Below are positions 42,403 through 50,467 of a stretch of DNA of 64,000 bases, piece after piece. The notes below the pieces were generated by a model. That model was not told the origin of the DNA, made no database searches, and saw only the letters and a program-made list of their open reading frames with translations. This stretch comes from JAVBRU01 sp031547595 (lineage in GTDB: Bacteria > Bacillota > Clostridia > Christensenellales > Aristaeellaceae): contig JAVBRU010000060.1 of NCBI GenBank assembly GCA_031547595.1, forward strand, positions 1-64,000, written 5' to 3'. How positions within the stretch are numbered: the stretch's first letter is position 1; every line of letters starts with the position of its first letter. The position numbers and the translations under genes are program-made.

Positions 42403-43755
42403 ATGAACCGTAAACAAAAGGCACTCAAAGCTCTGGTGATCTTCGCGGTGGTGATTGCGCTGTGCATGTTCTTTGCCAACACCATTCAAACCATCACCAC
42501 GCCCAAAATCCAGCGTATCACTGCCAGCAAGGGCAAGCTGGATCAGCGTATCCCGCTCAGCGCCAAGGTGCATTTCCCCACCGCTACTTCCGTCACCATC
42601 AAAGAGGCCAAGGACATGAACATCACGGTGGACGTGGTGCATGTGCGCGTGGGCTACTTTGTGGAGAAGGGCGCTACGATTTTCACCGCCATCCCCACCC
42701 AGTATGACAGCAAAATGAAAGAGCTGAAGGCCAGCTACGATAAAAAGATCAAGGAACTGGCGGAGGAGACAGCGGCCCGCATCAAGTATCCGCAGTCCAG
42801 CCCCCATAACGATTTGTACGAACAGTACATCGCCAGCTATAATACCTATTACACTGCCCAGTATGACGCACTGACGCTGGCGCAGCAAACCGGCTATACA
42901 TTGTCAGCCGATGATACCACCTGGGCAACACTTTCAGACGTTCCCGAAGCCCTGCGGGTAACTTTGGCAAAAGCCGTTTCTGCAAAAGCGAAATGGGAAG
43001 ATCTTACGCGTCAATTGAAATCGCTATACAACGACAATAATAGTTCTGTTGCCCGGGCGAACGATCTGCACTTTGAACACATAAAAAAAGTAGAAGGCAT
43101 GCGGCAAGAAATTATAGCCATCGCCAAAGACATGCTGGCCCTGGACGCGCTTCGCGATTCGCTGCTCACCATCACCGCGCCGCACAGCGGCTATATCACG
43201 GTGTTTGAGCTCAAATCCGGCGATGCGTATGACGGCAGCAAGGCCGCCTACTCCATCACGCCCGAGGGCGCGGAGCCTGTGCTGCGTGCGGACATCACCA
43301 GTGTGACCAAAACGGTGGCTGCGGGCAGCAAGGTGGAGCTTGAAAGCACCAGCACCACCGTGGACAGCGTTGTCACCGAAGCCGACGGCAAGAAATACGC
43401 GCTGATCACCCTGTCTGCCGAGGTGCTGCGCGCGGGCGGCGGCATGAGCCGTATGGTCACGCAGGATAGCATTGCCGTCACCCTGATCTACAAGGCCAGC
43501 AAAACCACCACTTTGCTGCCTGCCAGCTGCGTGCGCACCGACAGCGACAACACCAGCTATGTATACGTGGTGGAGCGTAACTACGGCGGCCTTCTCTCCA
43601 GCGGCGGCTACACCATCAAGAAAACCACCGTCACCGTGCTCGAAAAATCCGACAAATTCGTCTCTGTCAACGAGGATTTCTCCTACCGCGAGATTGCCGA
43701 CCGCGAAGACCGCGCGTTGACAGATGGGCAAACGGTGATGGACTATGTCAATTAA
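42403..43755 (+). CDS. Membrane-fusion (MacA/HlyD/YknX-like) adaptor protein
   Basis: 450 residues. One N-terminal helix (KALVIFAVVIALCMFFANTI) is followed by the barrel-sandwich first half (IKEAKDMNITVDVVHVRVGYFVEKGATIF), a helical hairpin at about 105-255 (KMKELKASYDKKIKELAEET, RQEIIAIAKDMLALDALRDS), the second half (LTITAPHSGYITVFELKSGD) and a C-terminal beta part. This is the plan of MacA/YknX adaptors. In Gram-positive bacteria such proteins reach out through the wall and partner a MacB/YknZ permease. The next gene is MacB-like, overlapping by 11 bases. The start at 42403 fits GAGGGG better than 42397. Confidence 0.82.
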   Translation: MNRKQKALKALVIFAVVIALCMFFANTIQTITTPKIQRITASKGKLDQRIPLSAKVHFPTATSVTIKEAKDMNITVDVVHVRVGYFVEKGATIFTAIPTQYDSKMKELKASYDKKIKELAEETAARIKYPQSSPHNDLYEQYIASYNTYYTAQYDALTLAQQTGYTLSADDTTWATLSDVPEALRVTLAKAVSAKAKWEDLTRQLKSLYNDNNSSVARANDLHFEHIKKVEGMRQEIIAIAKDMLALDALRDSLLTITAPHSGYITVFELKSGDAYDGSKAAYSITPEGAEPVLRADITSVTKTVAAGSKVELESTSTTVDSVVTEADGKKYALITLSAEVLRAGGGMSRMVTQDSIAVTLIYKASKTTTLLPASCVRTDSDNTSYVYVVERNYGGLLSSGGYTIKKTTVTVLEKSDKFVSVNEDFSYREIADREDRALTDGQTVMDYVN

Positions 43756-44899
43756 GCGTATCCTTATCCTGGCGCTATGCAGCCTCCTGCTGGCGTTTAG
43801 TGTATGGCAAGTGTATGCGGTAGACACCGCCATGCAGTATATTGCGCTCTCTCCCACAGAAGAGCCGATCGACCCGGAGCATCCTTCGGATTCGGCCATG
43901 CTGACGCTGGTGAAGAACCTTAAAACCCTCAGCGAGGATTGGACGGGTATTATTAAAAGCTTCGCCATCACAACGCAAAACGAAGACGCCGCCCTCAATA
44001 CCAAGGACGATCGCAGCGCCACCGCGCACCTGACCGGCCTGTATGGCAGCCCTGATGCCCTGAAGCATCAGGCACTGATAGCGGGCCGCCTGCTCTACCC
44101 CGAGGAGCTGATCGACGGCGACAACGTGATCGTGCTGGACGAGCAACTGGCGATCAAGCTTTTCCGCATTGGCGACCCGCTGGAGCGCGTGGTAATACTG
44201 GACGGCGTAGAATACCGCGTGATCGGCATTGTGCGCCACAGCCGGGCTGTCGGCGACAGCACAGAGTACGGCGCGTATGTGCCGCTGATGTCGCTGGATA
44301 AAACACGCTTCCAGACGGCCACCGTCACCGTGTCCGCAAGGGGCGTGCCCGGTGCAGGCGCACAGGCAATGTTCAAAACCCAGATGGAAAGCTGGAAAAG
44401 CGGCGGCATGTTATACGTGCTGGCCAAGGAGCAATACCGCGCCATGCTGCCCCTTCGCATCCTGGCCGCGCTGATTGCTTGTGTGCTGCTATACAATGTG
44501 TTCCAATGGCTCAAAAAATTCTCGCTGTGGATGTATCATGATTATCAGGAGCGGCTGTCTCACCGCTTTGCGGCGCAAATGGTGCCGCGCGCGGCGATGT
44601 ACATCGGCCTTGGCATCGTGCTGTATGCACTGCTGATTGGCGCATGCTATCTGTTGTTCCTGTTCATCATCGATCCTGTGTATATGTTCCCGGAGTGGAT
44701 CCCCGCTGTGCTGGTGGAATGGACGGACATCAACGCCACTTTCTGGCAAAACCGCACGGACGCCACGCACATCATCGCGCTGCGCAGCCCCGAGGTGATG
44801 ACCCTCAGCTTCTGGCAAGGCATCATTTCCGCATTGTGCATCGGGATGGGAGCACTGCTGCTGCAGTGGTATGGCTACCACGGGAAGAAAAAAGAATAA
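43745..44899 (+). CDS. MacB/FtsX-type permease without ATPase domain
   Basis: 384 residues. A first helix (RILILALCSLLLAFSVWQVYA) is followed by a MacB-type outside core domain (GRLLYPEELIDGDNVIVLDE, LFRIGDPLERVVILDGVEYRVIGIV), then three helices (LRILAALIACVLLYNVF, AAMYIGLGIVLYALLIGACYLLF, FWQGIISALCIGMGALLLQWY). This four-helix topology equals YknZ or MacB minus the ATPase. It is the last gene of the operon and ends at a strong terminator. With the preceding adaptor it resembles YknXZ, but the YknY-like ATPase is absent. The family call is good; the role with sugar permeases is unknown. Confidence 0.72.
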   Translation: MSIKRILILALCSLLLAFSVWQVYAVDTAMQYIALSPTEEPIDPEHPSDSAMLTLVKNLKTLSEDWTGIIKSFAITTQNEDAALNTKDDRSATAHLTGLYGSPDALKHQALIAGRLLYPEELIDGDNVIVLDEQLAIKLFRIGDPLERVVILDGVEYRVIGIVRHSRAVGDSTEYGAYVPLMSLDKTRFQTATVTVSARGVPGAGAQAMFKTQMESWKSGGMLYVLAKEQYRAMLPLRILAALIACVLLYNVFQWLKKFSLWMYHDYQERLSHRFAAQMVPRAAMYIGLGIVLYALLIGACYLLFLFIIDPVYMFPEWIPAVLVEWTDINATFWQNRTDATHIIALRSPEVMTLSFWQGIISALCIGMGALLLQWYGYHGKKKE

Positions 44900-44902
44900 T
44901 GA

Positions 44903-44941
44903 AAAAACCCTGCCAAGTCCGCTAGACATGGCAGGGTTTTT
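44903..44941. terminator. Bidirectional terminator
   Basis: Stem AAAAACCCTGCCA / TGGCAGGGTTTTT with a 13-base loop between the convergent operon and apbE. Confidence 0.88.
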
Positions 44942-44949
44942 GGCAGGCT

Positions 44950-45951
44950 TTACTGTATCAGGGCATCCATCCCCGGCGACAGTTGCACGCTGCCGTCCAT
45001 CAGCACCCACAGTGCTCCCACAGGCTGATCCTCAAGCCACTGGAGCCCCTCCGCGTAAGGCATCAGGAACAGCGCGGTGGACAGAAAGTCTGCCAGGCCG
45101 GAATCCCTGGTACACACGGTAACGGCGCGAACATAGGCCGCCGGATACAGCGTATCGCCATCGATGATGTGGTGATAGCGCACGCCCTCCAGCGTGACAT
45201 AGCGCTGATAATCGCCGCTTGTGACGGCGGAGGTATTGTTGATATGCAGCACAGCCAGTGCGTCTCCCCCGTCCGGGTTCTGCACGCTGACCGACCAGCT
45301 GCTGCGCCCGTCCAGCGGCGCGTTGCCTGCACGGATGTTGCCCCCTGCGTTGATCAGGAAGGACGGCATGGCAGAAGTTTCGAGCCACTGGGCCACAAGC
45401 TCCGCAGCGTAGCCCTTGGCCACTGCGCCAATATCCAGCTGCAAGAGCGGATCGGCATAATACACGGTGCGCGCGGCTTCGTCCAGCAAAAGATCATCCA
45501 TGTTGGTGTGCTGATTCGCTTCTGCCAACGCAGCAGAATCGGGAAGCATTTCATCTTCCCGCGCATCATGCCAAAGCTGCAACACGCTGCCCATAGCGAT
45601 GTTCACAGTGCCAGGCACCTGGCCCTGGAGCTGTTTGGCCAGCATCAGCAGATCAAACAGCGGCTGCCCTACCTCTACGGGCGCTTCCATCGCACGGTGG
45701 TTGAGGGTGTACAGGTTATTGATCCCATCATACGCGTTATAGCCGTCAAACAGCTGATGATAGTGCACAAACTGTGCATACACCTCTTCGGCGATTTTTG
45801 TGAAGGCACCCTCGCTAGTGGCATACCCCATCAGCGTGATCGCTGTATCAAAGGTGCCGGTAAAGGTGGTAGAGTATTTCTGATATTGCGGAGCACATCC
45901 GCCAAGCACCACCACGGCCACCAGCAGGGCTGTCAATAATCTGCGCCTCAC
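44950..45951 (-). CDS. apbE: FAD:protein FMN transferase (ApbE), lipoprotein
   Basis: 333 residues. The signal ends with the lipobox VLGGC. ApbE links FMN to Thr of target proteins such as the RNF/NQR redox pumps, outside the membrane. Typical segments: GTFDTAITLMGYA, LFDGYNAYDGINNLYTLN, LDIGAVAKGYAAE, FLINAGGNIRAG, TSAVTSGDYQRY and HHIIDGDTLYPA (metal and FAD site). The start is GTG at 45951 with GGGGGAG very close upstream. A TATAAT (about 45978-45990 on the minus strand) indicates its own promoter. No target gene is adjacent. Confidence 0.93.
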   Translation of the reverse strand: MRRRLLTALLVAVVVLGGCAPQYQKYSTTFTGTFDTAITLMGYATSEGAFTKIAEEVYAQFVHYHQLFDGYNAYDGINNLYTLNHRAMEAPVEVGQPLFDLLMLAKQLQGQVPGTVNIAMGSVLQLWHDAREDEMLPDSAALAEANQHTNMDDLLLDEAARTVYYADPLLQLDIGAVAKGYAAELVAQWLETSAMPSFLINAGGNIRAGNAPLDGRSSWSVSVQNPDGGDALAVLHINNTSAVTSGDYQRYVTLEGVRYHHIIDGDTLYPAAYVRAVTVCTRDSGLADFLSTALFLMPYAEGLQWLEDQPVGALWVLMDGSVQLSPGMDALIQ

Positions 45952-46042
45952 CGCTCCCCCACCTCAACATGATTTTATCATAACATATTATAGCATATCG
46001 GACGCTGCAGCCAAAGCAATTTCTAAGGAATCGACAAACAAA

Positions 46043-46163
46043 GATTCACCACCCGTTGTGAGGACGGGTGGTGAATCAGACCATCAACATAACGGGTGCC
46101 TTCTCCAAGGAGAAAACACCCGCTGTGTTGAGGGTCTGAAAACCCACGGCGAGGCCGTGGGTT
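46043..46163. other. Three tandem hairpins, possible structured RNA or mobile-element end
   Basis: Hairpin 1 has perfect 14-base arms (GATTCACCACCCGT, 46043-46056 and 46064-46077). Hairpin 2 spans 46076-46139 and is long and interrupted: TCAGACC / GGTCTGA, TCAACA / TGTTGA, CGGGTG / CACCCG, TTCTCC / GGAGAA with small internal loops. Hairpin 3 is perfect AACCCACGGC / GCCGTGGGTT (46141-46163) and ends 15 bases after the stop of the minus-strand gene, with a TTTTC-rich side on that strand. Only hairpin 3 is needed as a terminator; the rest suggests a folded RNA or the end of an IS200/IS605-like element without transposase. Confidence 0.55.
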
Positions 46164-46178
46164 TCATGGGAGCTACTG

Positions 46179-48329
46179 TCACTTTGCAACCAAGCTCTGA
46201 TAATTTTTAATGGTATATCCGGTGATGAAATTTGCCTCGTGGTGATAATTGAAGGTCTCCTCACCGGAGTTCTCCCGGACAATGAAATACAGTTCCTCCC
46301 CCAGCACAGAAAAATCGGCATACTGATAGCCGTGCGCGAACACGGACAGCACCGGGTTCATCATCTTGCGGTCTACCAGCAAAACCTCCTTCACCTCCCA
46401 GGAGACAAGGTCTTTGGAAGCGGTCAGCGCCAGCACGGAGCGCTGCTGCATATCCGTCCAGGCATACTGCGTTTTCGCATCGCCTGTGTAGATATTCATC
46501 AGGCAAAGGTAGAGGCCGATGGCCTCGTCATAGCGGATGGCATGGCGGCTCTTTGCGGAAGGGATTTCGATGATGCTCTTCTTTGCAAGCGCCGCGCCGT
46601 TTACTTCCTCGACATACGACAGTGTTTTTCCATCCTCGCTGAGGGTAAAGATCAGCGCGCAACCGCGCGTTACATTCTGGCGGTAGATCACATACAACTT
46701 GCCGTCTTGCCCAGGGACGACATTGCCTTCCTCCCAATCCACATACGTGCCGTCCGTGGCCTGCCAGCCGCGCCCGGGCAGGCCGCTTGCCACCAGGAAG
46801 TCACGGGTGATGACCTCAGATACCGGGGCGGACAGCATCCAACTATCGCTGTCAAACAGGTCGCTGTCAAGGGCGGCGCTGATCACCCGGTCGCCATAGG
46901 GCTTGTAGATTCTTCCGTTATGGATAAGGGGCGTACCGGGGCCGCTGCGGCCAACATCCAGCTGAAGGATGGCAGACTTTGCTTCGCCGGTGGCAGGGCT
47001 GTACATCGCAATCTGCACATTGGAAAAGCCTGCGATCAGATAAATATCGCCGTCCATTTGCTCCATGGTGATAGCGGCTGTGAGCTTGGGAAAGGACTTA
47101 ATGAGCGCCCAGGTTTCGCCCAGATCCCTGCTGACCATCAGATCGGTACCCGCGTTATAGCGCGTGCCGCCAAAGAAATACATTCTTGCGTAGGCTGCGT
47201 ACAGCACGGTTTGCCCGTTTTCCGAAACGGCGAGAATGGCGGGGTCATAATACGAATCATAAGATGCGGTTTTCCAATCCAGGCAGTTTGCCACATCATG
47301 CGCGGTATCCTGGCGGATAATCGTTCTGGTTTGCTCGGTGTTGATGCGCGGCTCGGGGAGGTATTTGTTCTCAAAGAATCCTTTCATCCTTAGCAGGTAG
47401 GCAGCGTCAGAAGCAGAAAAAGCTTCTGGAACAGGCATGACCACGCAAACCCCGGTGTCAACGTCCTGGTACAAGTGATACCCGCTGGCAGCATCACAAT
47501 AAGCCGTCAGATCAAAATATCCGTCCGCATCCAGGGTAATCCGATCGCCAAAGAATTGCGCTGCAAAGTGTGCTGCAATCAGCACGTGCCCGTCCTGCAG
47601 CCGGGTGGCACGGCTGTAATCCTCCCGGTCCATTTTCACAATGTAGCCCTGATGCAGCGCGCTGGAGCTCCCGGGAAAAACGGCAAAGCCGCCCGCCAGC
47701 CGCGCAGTCAACGCATCCACCAGCTGCTGATCCTCCACATCGGCCTTGTTCATGCGCGTAGCCATAAACTGAGCAGCATTGGAGGAATAGGTATGATGAA
47801 CCGCCTGATAATACTGCAGATAGGATGTATCCGCATAGGTGGACTGGCTCCAAATAAAGGGCTGTTCTTCATCGACAGTCAGCATGCCGTCTGCTATTGC
47901 ACCAAAGAAATCGTTCGCCAAGTATTCAAAGAGATATTTGTAAGAAGTGTCGTCTGTGGCATAGCAGATGAGATGCCCGTCGTTTGCACCGATTACAAAA
48001 TCCTGCTGCGCACTGATCTTTTCCACCACCGCTGCCGCGCTGCCGCGCACATTGCCCACCACAATCTCGTGCTCATAGGGTGTTTCCTCGCGCGCTATAT
48101 TTCGCACCTTGATGATGAGGCCATACGAAGCATTGACGGCATCTGCAAAGGCGAGGACGCTTTCCTTGAGCACTTTATTGCTGCTGTCATACACCAGCAC
48201 AAACGTGGTCTTTCCCTGTTCCACCACTGTTAAACAACGCGTATCCGCTATCATACCTTCCTCCGCATATCCGGTCATCATCGTGAGGCAAATGGTAATC
48301 ATCACCAGCAGGAGTTTCATTTTTTTCAT
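46179..48329 (-). CDS. Secreted sialidase-like glycan-active protein
   Basis: 716 residues. A signal peptide (MKLLLVMITICLTMMTGYA) is followed by an N-terminal domain of about 130 residues (LKESVLAFADAVNASYGLII, EHEIVVGNVRGSAAAVV). It resembles the alpha/beta domain found in front of GH20/GH67-type enzymes. The C-terminal 370 residues look like a sialidase-type propeller with an Asp box (SRDLGETW) and repeated strands (YDPAILAVSENGQTVLYAAY, GTPLIHNGRIYKPYG). The catalytic FRIP Arg motif is not obvious, so true sialidase activity is unproven. The start MKKMKLLL is set by GGGAGG seven bases upstream. It is the last gene of the operon read from lplB. Confidence 0.65.
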   Translation of the reverse strand: MKKMKLLLVMITICLTMMTGYAEEGMIADTRCLTVVEQGKTTFVLVYDSSNKVLKESVLAFADAVNASYGLIIKVRNIAREETPYEHEIVVGNVRGSAAAVVEKISAQQDFVIGANDGHLICYATDDTSYKYLFEYLANDFFGAIADGMLTVDEEQPFIWSQSTYADTSYLQYYQAVHHTYSSNAAQFMATRMNKADVEDQQLVDALTARLAGGFAVFPGSSSALHQGYIVKMDREDYSRATRLQDGHVLIAAHFAAQFFGDRITLDADGYFDLTAYCDAASGYHLYQDVDTGVCVVMPVPEAFSASDAAYLLRMKGFFENKYLPEPRINTEQTRTIIRQDTAHDVANCLDWKTASYDSYYDPAILAVSENGQTVLYAAYARMYFFGGTRYNAGTDLMVSRDLGETWALIKSFPKLTAAITMEQMDGDIYLIAGFSNVQIAMYSPATGEAKSAILQLDVGRSGPGTPLIHNGRIYKPYGDRVISAALDSDLFDSDSWMLSAPVSEVITRDFLVASGLPGRGWQATDGTYVDWEEGNVVPGQDGKLYVIYRQNVTRGCALIFTLSEDGKTLSYVEEVNGAALAKKSIIEIPSAKSRHAIRYDEAIGLYLCLMNIYTGDAKTQYAWTDMQQRSVLALTASKDLVSWEVKEVLLVDRKMMNPVLSVFAHGYQYADFSVLGEELYFIVRENSGEETFNYHHEANFITGYTIKNYQSLVAK

Positions 48330-48355
48330 TTTCGCACCTCCCGTGCGGTTGTTGT

Positions 48356-50383
48356 TCAAAGGGCTAGAGCAACCACCGGGATTACGGCCACAGCCGCCTG
48401 ACGGCGCACATCATTGGGTTTGGACGATGTGCAGGACACGTAGAGAACACCCGCCTGCTCGACCGCGCAGGGGTAATGCCACATCGGCCCGCCGTGTATT
48501 TCCTCGCCCTCAAACAGGGTATACACCCGTTCAAAATCAGCGTGACTGTTTTTGCGCAGGGCAATCACCAGCTTGTTGCGGCTGGCGGGCTTTGTGATTT
48601 CGTTGTAAATCAAATACTGCGCGCCGCTTTGTAATGTGCCGCCGCACACCTTGGATGCACCAACGGGGAGCCCAACATCCTTGGGCTCGCTGAAGGTTGC
48701 GCCGTTATCGTAGCTTTCAAACACCTGTGCCGCGCCGCCATCGTTGCGTGTGACCGCCGTCAGATGGCTGCCCTCTGCCAGCAGTGTCGTTTCCGGAAAT
48801 ACCAATGGATAACAACCGTACCGCCAGGGGCCGGGCAGCTGTTGCACTGTCCACTTTGCCGGGGCCTGCGCACTGCTGAACATCACACAGGGGATCAGCG
48901 GCAATTCGCCCACCGCCGCGCTCATTCGCCCCGCGCTCATCAGCCTCCCATCCTGCAGCCGCACGGGCTGCGTGTTGAACAGCAGAGGCGTATCAAAATG
49001 CGCAATCTGCCGCCAAGCCGCCTCTGCATATTGATAACAGCAGTAGCCCACCGGCCTGTCGTGCGCGCTCATTTCAGTAATATACGCATAGGTGACGCCG
49101 TTTTCCTCTGAGAAAATCGCCGGCACCATGTGCAGGCCGCTGCCCGCAGCCGCCTGGGCAATTACCTCCGGCGTGCTCCAGGTTTTTCCGCCATCCTCTG
49201 ACCAGCGCCCGCGAATCACGGTCTTGCCCACAATTTCGTTCTCGGAGCAATTGTACCAGGCGCACAGCAGCCTGCCACCAAGATAGGCAATCATCGTGTC
49301 ATGCAGGAAAGGATATTCCGCATCCGCATCATGAATCATGCTGCACGTCATACCCTCGGGCTTGCTGTGCGCAACAGGGTAGATTTTTTCCTTTTGCCAG
49401 GCGAATGTATCCGAGGCCGAAGTATGCCAGCGGGGCGAATACGCACGGTCGTGCAGGTACACCCGCCGCAGCAGCGCCTCCAGATGCTTTGCCTGGCGGA
49501 GTGTTTCTTCATTCTTATAGCCAAAGCCGGATGCCGGAGCGGTGCGCGTCACCAGCGTGATGGGAATCCCTGCGTCTTGCATATGCTTTTTGGCACAGAC
49601 CGGATAGGCATGCGCCTCCAGGCCGCTCAGCAGCGTCAGTCCGGCCTGCAGATCCCTGGCGCGCACAGGCTCTTTATGATAATTCTGAAACAGCCATTGA
49701 TACAAATCAGGATGCAAGTTGCCCATCACGCCGCAAAAGCCATCTGCGCCGCTGCGCAGCGATTCCAGCAGTGTCATGGTGTTGGCGTTATACAGCCCCA
49801 TCGGTACTGTGCCCGCAGGCGTGCAATCCCGTATGATACGCAGCCTTTCGTCAATCGTAGGCACGTGGCAGCAAGTATCCTTCAAAAAGGCGAACCTGCG
49901 GCTGCGCACCATCCAGGTCATGGTTTCCGCTGTGATCAAGCGCTTATACGGATAGGGACACTCATACATGCCAAAGGTCACATCCGGCAGCGCATCCAGC
50001 AGCTGCTGCGCATGAACAATCCATACGGCATCATCCTCTGCTTGCGCAGCGAGACGGTTGGATACCAGCACCACGGCTCGCACGCCAGTCGCCCACATGG
50101 CACGGATTTCTTCGATCTGATCCTCCATACCATCCGAAACATGGCCAGATGCAATGACCTGAATCCGATCCCCAGCCAGCTCCACGCATCGCTTTGCCAG
50201 ATGGACACGCTCCGACAGAGAGAGCTGAAACATCTCGCTGGATTGGCATACCGCAAAGACGCCATCACAGCCTTGCTGAACATACCAATTCATCATGGCT
50301 TCCAATGCCTTCTCGTCAATCCCATTATCCGGGGTGAAGGGGGTGATCATGGTGGGCCATATGCCTTTGGCGATGGTTCGCAT
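48356..50383 (-). CDS. DHDPS/N-acetylneuraminate lyase-family aldolase fused to a sialidase-like domain
   Basis: 675 residues, no signal peptide. Residues 1-310 are a TIM-barrel of the DapA/NanA family: GIWPTMITPFTPDNGID, CQSSEMFQLS instead of the usual GTTGE, MYECPYPYKRL with the catalytic Tyr, and FLKDTCC with the Schiff-base Lys. Residues 330-675 are a sialidase-type propeller with two Asp boxes (SEDGGKTW, SYDNGATF). A NanA-like enzyme joined to a sialidase fold would couple release and cleavage of a sialic-acid-like sugar, but the substrate is inference and the CQSSE variant is not NanA-like. The gene lies between the binding protein and the secreted sialidase-like gene. Confidence 0.75.
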   Translation of the reverse strand: MRTIAKGIWPTMITPFTPDNGIDEKALEAMMNWYVQQGCDGVFAVCQSSEMFQLSLSERVHLAKRCVELAGDRIQVIASGHVSDGMEDQIEEIRAMWATGVRAVVLVSNRLAAQAEDDAVWIVHAQQLLDALPDVTFGMYECPYPYKRLITAETMTWMVRSRRFAFLKDTCCHVPTIDERLRIIRDCTPAGTVPMGLYNANTMTLLESLRSGADGFCGVMGNLHPDLYQWLFQNYHKEPVRARDLQAGLTLLSGLEAHAYPVCAKKHMQDAGIPITLVTRTAPASGFGYKNEETLRQAKHLEALLRRVYLHDRAYSPRWHTSASDTFAWQKEKIYPVAHSKPEGMTCSMIHDADAEYPFLHDTMIAYLGGRLLCAWYNCSENEIVGKTVIRGRWSEDGGKTWSTPEVIAQAAAGSGLHMVPAIFSEENGVTYAYITEMSAHDRPVGYCCYQYAEAAWRQIAHFDTPLLFNTQPVRLQDGRLMSAGRMSAAVGELPLIPCVMFSSAQAPAKWTVQQLPGPWRYGCYPLVFPETTLLAEGSHLTAVTRNDGGAAQVFESYDNGATFSEPKDVGLPVGASKVCGGTLQSGAQYLIYNEITKPASRNKLVIALRKNSHADFERVYTLFEGEEIHGGPMWHYPCAVEQAGVLYVSCTSSKPNDVRRQAAVAVIPVVALAL

Positions 50384-50420
50384 AGCAGGTGTTCCTCCTC
50401 AGCTTGATCAGCATGAAAAA

Positions 50421-50455
50421 TGTGGGCTGCCAAGTTTTGGCCAAGGCAGCCCACA
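50421..50455 (-). terminator. Intercistronic terminator-like hairpin after the binding-protein gene
   Basis: Perfect 11-base stem TGTGGGCTGCC / GGCAGCCCACA, followed on the minus strand by TTTTTC. It lies between the binding-protein gene and the aldolase-sialidase gene and should partly terminate, lowering expression of the two enzymes. Confidence 0.75.
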
Positions 50456-50467
50456 AGCGATGCATGC

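Noticed and set aside
46043..46163. Complete insertion sequence
   Set aside because: No transposase frame and no matching second end nearby; kept only as a structured segment.
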